From: Microbacterium sp. SORGH_AS_0428
GTDB taxonomy: Bacteria > Actinomycetota > Actinomycetes > Actinomycetales > Microbacteriaceae
NCBI RefSeq assembly: GCF_031453615.1
Contig: NZ_JAVIZT010000001.1
Span: 1,984,001 to 2,048,000 of the forward strand
Direction: 5' to 3'
DNA: 64,000 bases
Position 1 is the stretch's first letter, and the number at the start of each line of letters is the position of its first letter. Shown in pieces: positions 26,309 to 34,695 of this stretch. Position numbers and translations under genes: made by a program. Under the pieces are notes generated by a model. The model did not search any database, was not told the DNA's origin, and saw only the letters and a program-made list of their open reading frames with translations.

Positions 26309-28396
26309 TCAGTTCCGGCTCTGGCCCTCGCCGTGGCGCGCGACGCTGACGGTGCGGGTGGTGGGGCGCCCCGCACGCTCCTGTCCGGGGAGCGGCCGAG
26401 AGCGGCGGCCGTAGATGACCTCGGAAGAGTCCAGCAGCCACGGCACGAGGGTGATCGTGACGCCGTGCACGAGCATGAGCTGCTGGGCGATGCGGCGGGC
26501 GCGGCGGTTGTGCAGGAAGCTCTCCCACCAGTGGCCGACGATGTACTGCGGCAGGTAGACCGTGACGACCGCCGGTCCGTGCTTCTCGCGGTACTTCTCG
26601 ATGAAGGCGATCACCGGCTGGGCGTAGGTGCGGTACGGCGACTCGACGATCACGAGCGGCACGGGGGGACGATGATCCTCCCACTCCTTCTGCACTGCGT
26701 CCGCCGACTCCTTGGTCACCGCGACGTGCAGCGCGATCGTCTTGTCGTGCCGGGCGGCGAGGGCGTAGTCGATGGCCTTCGCGACGGGCTTCTGCAGGCG
26801 GCCCACCAGCACGATGGCGACATCGCCGGCGGCGCCGAAGTGCGTGGAGTCGTCGAACGTGATCTCGTGCTCGACGTCGCGGTAATAGCGGTGCACGCCG
26901 ATCATCAGCACCGACAGCACGGGAATGGCGAGGAAGACGAGCCACGCGCCATGCGTGAACTTGGTGATCGTGACGATGATGAACACGGCCGCGGTCAGCC
27001 CCGCACCGAGCGAGTTGATGATCAGGCCCGAGATGATCTCGCGCCGCTCGAAGCGACCGGAGTGCTGTTGCCGGGCCTCGGCGGGCAACTGGCTGAGCGC
27101 GCGGAGCTCGCGCCGCCAGTGGCGCACCATCCCGATCTGTCCGAGAGAGAACGACACGAACACGCCGATGATGTAGAGCTGGATGAGGGTCGTCAGGTTC
27201 GCCTCGGATGCGATGAGCACGACGATGGCGGCGAGACCCAGCAGGATCATGCCGTTGGAGAACACGAGGCGGTCGCCGCGCGTGTTCATGGCCTTCGGGG
27301 CGTATCCGTCGCGTGCGAGAACCGCACCCAGCAGGGGGAATCCGTTGAACGCCGTGTTGGCGGCGAGCAGCAGCACGCAGGCGGTGGCCGCCTGGATGAT
27401 GAAGAAGGGGATCGAGTTCATCCCGAAGGTGGCTGCCGCCACCTGTGCCATGAGGCTCGGTTGGGGCTGCGTGCAGTCGAACCCGATGAGGTGGCACGGG
27501 TTCTCCGCATAGTGCACGCCGGAGACGAGCGCGAGGATCGTCAGACCGGAGAAGAGCAGGATCGCGACGGCGCCCATGGCCACGAGGGTGCGCTGCGCGT
27601 TCTGGACCTTCGGGCGGCGGAAGGCGGGCACGCCGTTCGAGACCGCCTCCACGCCCGTGAGGGCGGAACAGCCGCTCGAGAACGCGCGCAGGATCAGCAG
27701 GATGACGGCGGCCTGCGTGAGGCTCTCGGCCTGCACGGAGAACGCGCTGCTCGAGGCGACCGGCGGGTCGCCGAGGATCCAGCGGACGATGCCGGTCACG
27801 ATCATGAGCGCGACGGATCCGATGAAGATGTACGTCGGCAGTGCGAAGGCGCGCGAGGCCTCCCGCACGCCGCGCAGGTTGACGATGACGATGAGGATGA
27901 CGAAGCCGACCGCCAACTCGATGCGCCAGGGGTTGAGGCCGGGCAGCGCGGAGATGATGTTGTCGACACCGGATGCGACCGACACGGCGACGGTGAGGAT
28001 GTAGTCGACGAGCAGGGCCGAGGCGACGATGACGCCGGGGATCTCGCCCAGGTTGGTGCGCGCGACTTCGTAGTCACCGCCCCCGGACGGGTACGCCTTG
28101 ATGAGCTGGCGGTACGAGAGCACCACCACGATGAGCAGCACAACGACGGCCGCCGCGATCCACGGGCTGAACGCCAGGAACGACAGCCCGCCGATCATCA
28201 GGATCATGAGCAGTTCCTGCGGCGCATAGGCCACGGAGCTCAGCGCGTCGGACGCGAAGATCGGCAGCGCCATGCGCTTGCGCAGAAGATGATCGTCCGC
28301 ATCCGTGGACGCGAGAGGGTCCCCGATCAGCAGGCGTTTCGCGATAGGGGATTCCGGCGCCGGTTCGGCACTGTCGTTGGCCACGACGCGCGACAC
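26309..28396 (-). CDS. APC-superfamily transporter, KimA-like (putative potassium uptake)
   Basis: 695 aa. About twelve membrane segments in residues 55-520 begin with FASDALSSVAYAPQELL and contain YPSGGGDYEVAR and SGCSALTGVEAVSNGVPAF, motifs of the KimA/YdaO branch of the APC superfamily. A cytoplasmic C-terminal domain of about 150 residues follows. KimA in Bacillus is a proton-coupled potassium importer regulated by c-di-AMP; the same role is likely here but amino acid transport cannot be ruled out. The start is GTG 28396. It is divergent from the Pr6Pr-family gene and monocistronic. Confidence 0.8.
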   Translation of the reverse strand: MSRVVANDSAEPAPESPIAKRLLIGDPLASTDADDHLLRKRMALPIFASDALSSVAYAPQELLMILMIGGLSFLAFSPWIAAAVVVLLIVVVLSYRQLIKAYPSGGGDYEVARTNLGEIPGVIVASALLVDYILTVAVSVASGVDNIISALPGLNPWRIELAVGFVILIVIVNLRGVREASRAFALPTYIFIGSVALMIVTGIVRWILGDPPVASSSAFSVQAESLTQAAVILLILRAFSSGCSALTGVEAVSNGVPAFRRPKVQNAQRTLVAMGAVAILLFSGLTILALVSGVHYAENPCHLIGFDCTQPQPSLMAQVAAATFGMNSIPFFIIQAATACVLLLAANTAFNGFPLLGAVLARDGYAPKAMNTRGDRLVFSNGMILLGLAAIVVLIASEANLTTLIQLYIIGVFVSFSLGQIGMVRHWRRELRALSQLPAEARQQHSGRFERREIISGLIINSLGAGLTAAVFIIVTITKFTHGAWLVFLAIPVLSVLMIGVHRYYRDVEHEITFDDSTHFGAAGDVAIVLVGRLQKPVAKAIDYALAARHDKTIALHVAVTKESADAVQKEWEDHRPPVPLVIVESPYRTYAQPVIAFIEKYREKHGPAVVTVYLPQYIVGHWWESFLHNRRARRIAQQLMLVHGVTITLVPWLLDSSEVIYGRRSRPLPGQERAGRPTTRTVSVARHGEGQSRN

Positions 28397-28499
28397 TACG
28401 CCGATCGCTCAGGTGGCGCAACGCGAGCGGGGGGTGTTTGCCATGCCGTCATCGTTCCGTGATCATCCACGGCTCGTGCGCCGACCTACGATGTAGCGC

Positions 28500-29225
28500 A
28501 TGCATGTGCCCGATCGCCGTATCGCCCTCGCCTATCGCCTCGTCGCGGCGGTGCTCATGGCGTGGGGGATCGGGAGGGTCACCGGCATCCTGGACGGGCG
28601 CCCCAGTCCCGTCGAGTTCCTGTACTACACGGTGCTCAGCAACCTGCTCTGCCTCGTCTGGATGGTGGTGCTCGCCGTTCGCACGATCGCCGACCTTCGC
28701 TCGGAAGGACCGCGCGGTGCGTCGACGCCGTCGGCGCGGTTCTCGCTCGCCGTGGCCTTCGCGATCACGGTGACGATGCTGATCTACCTGATCGTGCTCG
28801 TGCCCGAGACGTATACGCAAGGCAACGGGTATCAGCCGTTCACGCTGACCGACAACCTGATCCACATCATCACGCCCTCGCTGGCGATCGCGGACTGGCT
28901 GCTCTTCGTGCCCAAGGGGCGCAGCCGCTGGTTCGATCCGCCCCTGTGGACACTCATCCCTTACGTGTACCTCGCGTTCGCGTTCGTCTACGGCGCCGCC
29001 GGAGGCCGGTTCGCCGGCGGGGGTCAGTACCCCTACCCGTTCATGAACGTCGACCGTAACGGGCTGGGCGGGGTCGTGCTCTGGATAGTCGGCCTTACCC
29101 TCGCCCTCGAGGTGGTCGCCTACGTCTACATCCTCATCGACAAGGGGCTCGGCGCACTGGACCGGCGGATGCGGCGCCCCGCCGCCATCCGAACGGCGGC
29201 GGATGCGGGCGTGCGGCGCGGCTGA
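28500..29225 (+). CDS. Pr6Pr-family six-pass membrane protein
   Basis: 241 aa with six membrane segments. Motifs fit the Pr6Pr (FAR-17a/AIG1-like) group: FLYYTVLSNLLCLVWM, HIITPSLAIADWLLFVPKG and YPYPFMNVD. The function of bacterial members is unknown; eukaryotic relatives are lipid hydrolases of FAHFA type. ATG 28500 has TACGAT seven nt upstream, predicting a leaderless mRNA. The stop abuts the stop of the convergent gene with no spacer. Confidence 0.8.
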   Translation: MHVPDRRIALAYRLVAAVLMAWGIGRVTGILDGRPSPVEFLYYTVLSNLLCLVWMVVLAVRTIADLRSEGPRGASTPSARFSLAVAFAITVTMLIYLIVLVPETYTQGNGYQPFTLTDNLIHIITPSLAIADWLLFVPKGRSRWFDPPLWTLIPYVYLAFAFVYGAAGGRFAGGGQYPYPFMNVDRNGLGGVVLWIVGLTLALEVVAYVYILIDKGLGALDRRMRRPAAIRTAADAGVRRG

Positions 29226-30119
29226 TCAGCGCCAGGGGCCCAGCAGGACCGCGGCAACGGCGACCACGCCCAAGACGAACACGACCCCGACGGCGGCGTA
29301 ATAGCGCCACGCGGTGCGGCGGGCGTTCCGATCGGGCCGATCCTGGAACACGAGAGGATCGCTCCGGCCCTGACTCACGAGAGGAGGGCGCCCGTCGTCG
29401 GAGGGTGTGGACGCCGCCGTCCCGTCGAGCACGCCGCCGTCGTCGGCGGCGACCGGCGCCTCCGCGTGAACGGATGCGGCAGCGATCGCGGCGCGGACGG
29501 CCTCGAGCACCGCGAACGTCCGCTGCCAGACGGCGGGGTCTGTGACGGAGAGCTCAGCCGGACAGTAGAGGAAGAGCCAGCCCTGCGAGATCTGGACGTC
29601 GAAGGGAAGTGCGGGGTCATCGAGCAGCCGGACCAGCGGCGGATCGAAGACCTTCTGCGCCCACGCAGCGGACTCGGCGGCGACGTGTGCGGTGCCCTCG
29701 TCGCCGAGTGCGACCTGAGCCGCCCCGACGGGACGTGCGGGCAGATCCTTGGCCCGGCGGGCGTTCGAGGTCTCCACCACGAGGTCGGGCGCGGTCGTGG
29801 TCAGCACGCACGCGACGTATCCCCAGGTCACGCTGAAGACGTTGAGGTTGACGGTGTACGCGTACGCGCAGTTGCCGATCTCGATCAGCGGCGGCCCCGG
29901 GATCCGCACCAGGTTCCCCGCGCGTTGCAGCTGGCGCGCGTTGCCCCGTTCATCGCGAAAGAGGACGCCCGGCAGCGGCTGGGGGCCGGTGCCCAGGTAG
30001 TACTCCCAACCGTTCGTCACCGCGAACGCGTGGATGGCTTGCGCGTCGGGTTTGAGGTTCTTGTCTCGAAATGGCGGATCCACGAGCGGGGAATAGTCCA
30101 CGGCAAGCTTCACCCGCAC
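29226..30119 (-). CDS. Hypothetical tail-anchored protein
   Basis: 297 aa. The N-terminal 230 residues are soluble, with FAVTNGWEYY, IPGPPLIEIGNCAY and GWLFLYCPAEL; a variable Asp/Pro-rich linker follows and a single C-terminal membrane segment (about 272-293) ends the protein. The topology is N-in with a membrane tail. The pattern (NGW near the start, IEIGNY later) occurs in actinobacterial proteins of unknown role, but I cannot assign a family. GTG 30119 is the likely start. Confidence 0.65.
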   Translation of the reverse strand: MRVKLAVDYSPLVDPPFRDKNLKPDAQAIHAFAVTNGWEYYLGTGPQPLPGVLFRDERGNARQLQRAGNLVRIPGPPLIEIGNCAYAYTVNLNVFSVTWGYVACVLTTTAPDLVVETSNARRAKDLPARPVGAAQVALGDEGTAHVAAESAAWAQKVFDPPLVRLLDDPALPFDVQISQGWLFLYCPAELSVTDPAVWQRTFAVLEAVRAAIAAASVHAEAPVAADDGGVLDGTAASTPSDDGRPPLVSQGRSDPLVFQDRPDRNARRTAWRYYAAVGVVFVLGVVAVAAVLLGPWR

Positions 30120-30164
30120 ATTCTCGCCGACGCGGTCTGGTCGGCGTGAGAGGGTTGCTCCCGG

Positions 30165-31379
30165 TCAGTCGAGCCACTCGCGCGCGGCGATGACGAGGTT
30201 CTCGACGCCGCGCTCGATGGTGGGATGCAGCACGGGAGCGAAGAAGGGCGAGTGGTTCGTCGGCACGTCGCGGTCGATCGTCCCTTCGGCGCTCGCGCGG
30301 GCGAACAGCTCCGGGTCGATGCCTCCCCAGAACCAGAACACGAGAGGCACGCCGGCCTCGCGCGCGAACCAGGAGACGTCCTCGCTGCCGGTGAACATGC
30401 CGGGGTCCACGACCGCCGCGTCGCCGTAGGCGCGGCGGAAGGCCGCCGCCAGGCGAGCGGTCGCGTCGGCGTCGTTGATCGTCGGGGGCAGCGTGTGGTC
30501 GTTGACGATCGTGGGCGCGACCTCCGCGCCGGAGGCGTCTGCCTCGGCCCGGATGATCCGCTCCACCCGGTCGAGCACGCGTGCCCGCATCCCGTCGTCC
30601 GCGTAGCGGAGGCTGAGCTGCAGCGTCGCCTCGGCGGGGATGATGTTGTGCTTGAGGCCGGCGTGGATCGATCCGACTGTGACCACGGCGACCTCGCGAG
30701 GGTCGACCTCGCGCGAGGCGACCGTCTGCAGGCGCATGATGGCGGCGGCTGCCATGACGATCGGGTCGATCGTGGCGTGGGGGCGCGAGCCGTGCCCTCC
30801 GCGTCCGTGCAGGGTGACGGTGAGGCCGTCCGAGGCCGCCATCTGGGTTCCGGGTCGCACGCCGATCGTCCCCGCAGGCAGCGGCGTCACGTGCTGACCG
30901 AGCACGATGTCCGGGCGCGGGAAGCGATCCAGCACACCGTCGGCGATCATCGCCTTCGAGCCAGCGCCGAACTCCTCGGCGGGCTGGAAGACGGCGACGA
31001 CCGTTCCCGACCACTCGGATGCGGTCGCCACGAGCCGTTCCAGCGCACCGAGCAGCGCGGTCACGTGCATGTCGTGGCCGCACGCGTGCATGACCGGCAC
31101 GTCCACCCCCTGCGGGTCGACGCCGCGCGCCGTGCTCGCGTAGGGGAGTCCGGTGCGCTCCGCGACCGGCAGGCCGTCCATATCCGCACGTAGCCAGACG
31201 ACCGGTCCGTCTCCGTTGGCGAGCGTCGCCACGACGCCGGTGCGCCCGACGCCCTCGGTGAAGGGGATCCCGAGTGTCTCCAGCGTGCGGGCGATCACGC
31301 CCGCGGTGCGCGTCTCCTGGAACGAAAGCTCGGGGTGGCGGTGCAGATCCGTGTACAGCGCTTCGAGGTCCAGGGGCAT
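30165..31379 (-). CDS. M20-family amidohydrolase (N-acyl-amino acid/hippurate hydrolase type)
   Basis: 404 aa. It has the metal motifs of the amidohydrolase (AbgB/HipO/IAA-amino acid hydrolase) branch: DLHRHPELSFQE near the start, MHACGHDMH (Cys and His ligands), PAEEFGAG (Glu pair), GQHVTPL, and GSEDVSWF and NHSPFF at the end. A dimerisation domain lies in the middle (about 175-290). These enzymes release amino acids from N-acyl conjugates in the cytosol. ATG 31379 has TAGGGT six nt upstream, so it is probably leaderless. Confidence 0.9.
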   Translation of the reverse strand: MPLDLEALYTDLHRHPELSFQETRTAGVIARTLETLGIPFTEGVGRTGVVATLANGDGPVVWLRADMDGLPVAERTGLPYASTARGVDPQGVDVPVMHACGHDMHVTALLGALERLVATASEWSGTVVAVFQPAEEFGAGSKAMIADGVLDRFPRPDIVLGQHVTPLPAGTIGVRPGTQMAASDGLTVTLHGRGGHGSRPHATIDPIVMAAAAIMRLQTVASREVDPREVAVVTVGSIHAGLKHNIIPAEATLQLSLRYADDGMRARVLDRVERIIRAEADASGAEVAPTIVNDHTLPPTINDADATARLAAAFRRAYGDAAVVDPGMFTGSEDVSWFAREAGVPLVFWFWGGIDPELFARASAEGTIDRDVPTNHSPFFAPVLHPTIERGVENLVIAAREWLD

Positions 31380-31509
31380 GTCCCGACCCTACTCGGGGGC
31401 GCTGAGTGGTGAGGTCCCCGCAGGCGTGAGCGCACAGCGATACCCGCTACGCCAGCTCGCGGAGGTCCCCGCAGACGCGAGGGTGGTGAGATCCCCCGCG
31501 CACGCGCGA

Positions 31510-31544
31510 GCACGCCGGCGGCCCGGGTGGGCGCGCCGGCGTGC
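31510..31544. terminator. Strong hairpin between the GH13 and M20 genes
   Basis: GCACGCCGGCG (31510-31520) pairs perfectly with CGCCGGCGTGC (31534-31544) around a 13-nt loop. It lies just after the stop of the alpha-glucosidase gene on the minus strand. No T tract follows. Upstream, 31409-31500 holds three imperfect copies of a GAGGTCCCCGCAG-type repeat and no gene. Confidence 0.6.
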
Positions 31545-31558
31545 TTCGGGCGTGACGA

Positions 31559-33232
31559 TCAGGCGTCGGCGAGCCAGACGGCCGTATCGGCGGGGAGCAG
31601 ACGTCGCTCGAGCGGTTCGCTCGAGACGAGGACCTCGCCGGCGGGCAGGTCGATCGCGTCGGTGCCGAGGTTGGCGATCACCGTGACGTCGCCGCTGCGG
31701 AAGGCGAGCACCGTTTCCGGGTAGCCGTCGAGCCAGGTGAAGGGGGCGGCGCCGAGGCTGTGCGCCTTCCGCACCTGGAGCAGGTGCGTGTAGAGCGCCA
31801 GCGTCGAGTCGGGATCGCGCTGCTCCACGTCGCGGGCGTGCTGCGCCCACTCCGCGGGCTGCGGCAGCCACGATGCGCCCGTGCCGTTGAAGCCGTAGGC
31901 GGGGGATGCGGCCTCCCACGGGATCGGGACGCGGCAGCCGTCGCGGCCGTACTTCTCGTGGTTCGTGCGGAACCACGTCGGGTCCTGGCGCGCGTCGTCG
32001 GGGATGTCGATGACCTCGGGGAGCCCGAGCTCCTCGCCCTGGTAGATGTAGGCCGAGCCCGGGAGGGCGAGCATCACCGTGGTGGCCGCGCGGGCACGGC
32101 GCAGGCCGAGCGCGGGGATCGGCTGGGCCTCGGACAGCGGGCCGATGCCCTCGCCCTGAGGGCTCTCGGCCGAGAGGGCGAGGCGCGAGGCGTGACGGAT
32201 GACGTCGTGGTTCGAGAGCACCCACGTGGCGGGCGCGCCGACCGCGGGGAAGGCGCGCAGCGAGTCGCTGATGACCGTGCGGAGGGCGTCCGCATCCCAC
32301 GCCGTCGTCAGGTACGGGAAGTTGAACGCCTGGTGCATCTCGTCGGGGCGCACCCAGAGCGCGGTCTTGTCGGGCGTGGGCAGCCACGCCTCGGCGCACA
32401 GTGCGCGGTCGCCGTCGTACTCGGCGAGCACCTTGTGCCAGTCGCGGTAGATCTCGTGGACGCCGGGCTGGCCCCAGTAGGGCACGTCATCGTCATCGCC
32501 GCCCATCGAGTCGCCGTCGGCGGGAGGCGTGTAGTCCGGCAGGCCGTCCTTCTTGATCATGCCGTGGGCGACGTCCACCCGGAATCCGTCGACGCCGCGG
32601 TCGAGCCAGAACCGCAGCACGCCGCGGAAGTACTCCTGCACCTCGGGGTTGGTCCAGTCGAAGTCGGCCTGGCTCACGTCGAAGATGTGCAGGTACCACT
32701 GGCCCGGCGTGCCGTCGGCTTCGACGACGCGCTCCCACATCCCGCCGCCGAACACGGACTCCCAGTTGTTGGGCGGCAGCTCGCCGTTCTCGCCCTTGCC
32801 GTCGCGGAAGATGTACCGCGCGCGCTCGGGGCTCCCGGGGGCGGCGGCGAGGGCCTGCTGGAACCAGACGTGCTGGTCGGACGAGTGGTTGGGCACGAGG
32901 TCGACGATCACGCGGATGCCGAGGCCGTGCGCCTTGGCCAGCATGGCGTCGAAATCGTCGAGCGTGCCGAACAGCGGGTCGACGTCGCAGTAGTCGGCGA
33001 CGTCGTAGCCGGCATCCTTCTGGGGCGAGACCATGAAGGGGCTCAGCCAGATCGCGTCGATGCCGAGCTGAGCGAGCGAGTCGAGGCGCGCGGTGATGCC
33101 GGGGAGGTCGCCGATGCCGTCTCCGTTGGCGTCTGCGAACGAGCGCGGATAGATCTGGTAGATCACGGCGGTGCGCCACCACTCGGATCCGGGCGCGGCG
33201 ATCAGGGTCGAGGCATCGTGCGTCGAGGTCAT
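31559..33232 (-). CDS. GH13 alpha-glucosidase
   Basis: 557 aa. Glycoside hydrolase family 13 barrel with the conserved regions DLVPNHSS (110-118), GFRVDVAHG with nucleophile Asp220, acid/base Glu281 in LCAEAWLP, and LSNHDVIRH with Asp343. The start region YQIYPRSFADANGDGIGDLPGI is typical of oligo-1,6-glucosidase/alpha-glucosidase. No signal peptide, so it acts on imported oligosaccharides or maltose in the cytosol. ATG 33232 has TACCAT seven nt upstream (leaderless pattern). No transporter genes adjoin it. Confidence 0.93.
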   Translation of the reverse strand: MTSTHDASTLIAAPGSEWWRTAVIYQIYPRSFADANGDGIGDLPGITARLDSLAQLGIDAIWLSPFMVSPQKDAGYDVADYCDVDPLFGTLDDFDAMLAKAHGLGIRVIVDLVPNHSSDQHVWFQQALAAAPGSPERARYIFRDGKGENGELPPNNWESVFGGGMWERVVEADGTPGQWYLHIFDVSQADFDWTNPEVQEYFRGVLRFWLDRGVDGFRVDVAHGMIKKDGLPDYTPPADGDSMGGDDDDVPYWGQPGVHEIYRDWHKVLAEYDGDRALCAEAWLPTPDKTALWVRPDEMHQAFNFPYLTTAWDADALRTVISDSLRAFPAVGAPATWVLSNHDVIRHASRLALSAESPQGEGIGPLSEAQPIPALGLRRARAATTVMLALPGSAYIYQGEELGLPEVIDIPDDARQDPTWFRTNHEKYGRDGCRVPIPWEAASPAYGFNGTGASWLPQPAEWAQHARDVEQRDPDSTLALYTHLLQVRKAHSLGAAPFTWLDGYPETVLAFRSGDVTVIANLGTDAIDLPAGEVLVSSEPLERRLLPADTAVWLADA

Positions 33233-33350
33233 GCATCCGATGGTACCGGGTGCGATCGTATCGATTCGAAGCCTGATTTTCCGTGGGCGGCGTTCGATTG
33301 CCCGGTCTCGATCGCGGCGGTGTTCGCGGTGCGCCGACTACCATCGACGG

Positions 33351-33884
33351 GTGACCCCCTCGAATTCCGCCGCGCTCGAGCGCGCCGAAAAGCTCATCGC
33401 CGTCATCCCCGACTACCCGGAGCCCGGCGTGCTCTTCCGCGACATCGCACCGCTGCTCGCCGACGGTGAAGGCCTTCGTGTGGTCATCGACGCGATGCTC
33501 GAGCCGTTCGCCGGCACCTACGACGTGGTCGCCGGCATCGAGGCGAGGGGTTTCCTGCTGGCCGGCGCCGCAGCCATCGCTGCGGGCGTGGGTCTGGTGC
33601 CGATCCGCAAGGCGGGCAAGCTGCCGCGCCCGGCCGCATCCGTCGACTACGCGCTCGAGTACGGCACCGCCACGATCGAGATGCACGACGACATCGCCCC
33701 GGGAACGCGTGTGCTCCTGCTGGACGACGTTCTCGCCACGGGTGGCACGATCGCCGCGGCGCGCGACTTGGTCGAGCGGATCGGATGCTCGGTGGCCGGC
33801 GTGGCCGTGCTCATGGAGCTCGACGCACTGGGCGGCCGCTCGGTGGCCGGACACGACGACCTGCACTCGGTCTTCCACGCCTGA
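33351..33884 (+). CDS. apt: Adenine phosphoribosyltransferase
   Basis: 177 aa. It salvages adenine to AMP using PRPP. Family features: IPDYPEPGVLFRDIAPLL near the N-terminus, GIEARGFLLAGA, RKAGKLPRP, and the PRPP motif VLLLDDVLATGGTI (121-134). The start is GTG 33351; TACCAT lies six nt upstream, which predicts a leaderless mRNA, and the longer frame from 33171 is not family-like. It is divergent from the GH13 gene. In many actinobacteria apt lies between secF and relA, but here it stands alone. Confidence 0.94.
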   Translation: MTPSNSAALERAEKLIAVIPDYPEPGVLFRDIAPLLADGEGLRVVIDAMLEPFAGTYDVVAGIEARGFLLAGAAAIAAGVGLVPIRKAGKLPRPAASVDYALEYGTATIEMHDDIAPGTRVLLLDDVLATGGTIAAARDLVERIGCSVAGVAVLMELDALGGRSVAGHDDLHSVFHA

Positions 33885-33921
33885 GCGCGTGCCGGACCGG
33901 CGTGGGCGTCGCCGCGCGTGA

Positions 33922-34248
33922 TCACGCGGCGTAGACGATGCTGCGGAACAGCAGATAGCCGACGACGATGACGGCACTGCCGGCGGCCGGCGCCCACGAT
34001 GACGGTCGTTGCCGGATGTAGCCGGTCACGAGCCCGGCCAGCGTGATCCCCCACCCGAGGATCAGGGCTCCGGTGAGCACCCAGCGCGCGGCCTGCACGG
34101 TCGGGAAGCACTCCGCGCAGTCGATCTGGGAGAACGCGTCCCAGAAGGCGATCAGCAGGACGAGCCCGGTCACGACGCCCTGCAGGAGTGCGAGGCCGAG
34201 GGCGGGCGCGACGACGCGGATATCGCGGGATCCGTCGGTCTGCGTCAT
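33922..34248 (-). CDS. Small three-pass membrane protein
   Basis: 108 aa with three membrane segments (about 13-35, 52-75, 85-105) and a Cys pair in the first loop (IDCAECF). Not recognised. It is convergent with apt; the 14-bp palindrome CGCGTGATCACGCG at 33915-33928 covers its stop region and may serve as a shared transcript end. The ATG at 34248 has CATACT seven nt upstream. Confidence 0.65.
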   Translation of the reverse strand: MTQTDGSRDIRVVAPALGLALLQGVVTGLVLLIAFWDAFSQIDCAECFPTVQAARWVLTGALILGWGITLAGLVTGYIRQRPSSWAPAAGSAVIVVGYLLFRSIVYAA

Positions 34249-34360
34249 GGTGCCGAGTATGGGCCCTTGTATCCGGCGCGCACAGCATCCATGCCTCGCG
34301 TGGCTGGGGGGGCTCGTGTGACCTCTTCGGTGACGCTCGATGTCGTCCTATGGTCGGTGC

Positions 34361-34546
34361 ATGGATGCCGTCTCGCCCGCCGTGCCCGCGTGGCTCCGTG
34401 TCGTGGTTTGGTCACTCGCTCTCGAACTCGCCGTGCTCGGCGTCGCGCTCGCCCTGGCCGCTGCGAGTTGGTGGCCGCTGGTCGCCCTCCTCGGGCTTGC
34501 GGTCCCGCTCCTCCCGATCCCGAGACGCACGGCTACGGATCGCTGA
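34361..34546 (+). CDS. Small two-pass membrane protein
   Basis: 61 aa, with two hydrophobic stretches (about 12-34 and 38-52) and an arginine-rich end. ATG 34361 has TATGGT six nt upstream, the leaderless pattern seen for many genes of this window, which supports it although it is short. The last codons overlap the first unit of a 20-bp tandem repeat. Not recognised. Confidence 0.45.
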   Translation: MDAVSPAVPAWLRVVVWSLALELAVLGVALALAAASWWPLVALLGLAVPLLPIPRRTATDR

Positions 34547-34600
34547 CGCGCCTGGGTCCTCGCTGACGCGCCTCGGTGCTCGCTGACGCGCGCGGTTCCG
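34541..34600. repeat. Three tandem 20-bp repeats
   Basis: CGCTGACGCGCCTGGGTCCT at 34541-34560 is repeated with two changes at 34561-34580 and again, more diverged, at 34581-34600. The first unit contains the stop codon of the small membrane protein gene. The rest of the gap to 34695 holds no gene. Confidence 0.75.
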
Positions 34601-34695
34601 TGCCGCCGCGTGGGCGCGGAGTGGCCGTGTGCACGCCGAGTACCCGCGCGGTCCCCGAGAAACCGCGTCCGCGCGAGGCCCGTAGCGACTCGGGC

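Noticed and set aside
26078-28462. A 794-codon open frame on the plus strand
   Set aside because: It is the antisense shadow of the KimA-like transporter; composition is Asp/Glu/His/Arg rich with no recognisable motif.
33245-33275. ATCG-ATA-CGAT as a LacI-type operator before the GH13 gene
   Set aside because: The arms are only four bases and no LacI-family gene is adjacent, so this is not above chance.
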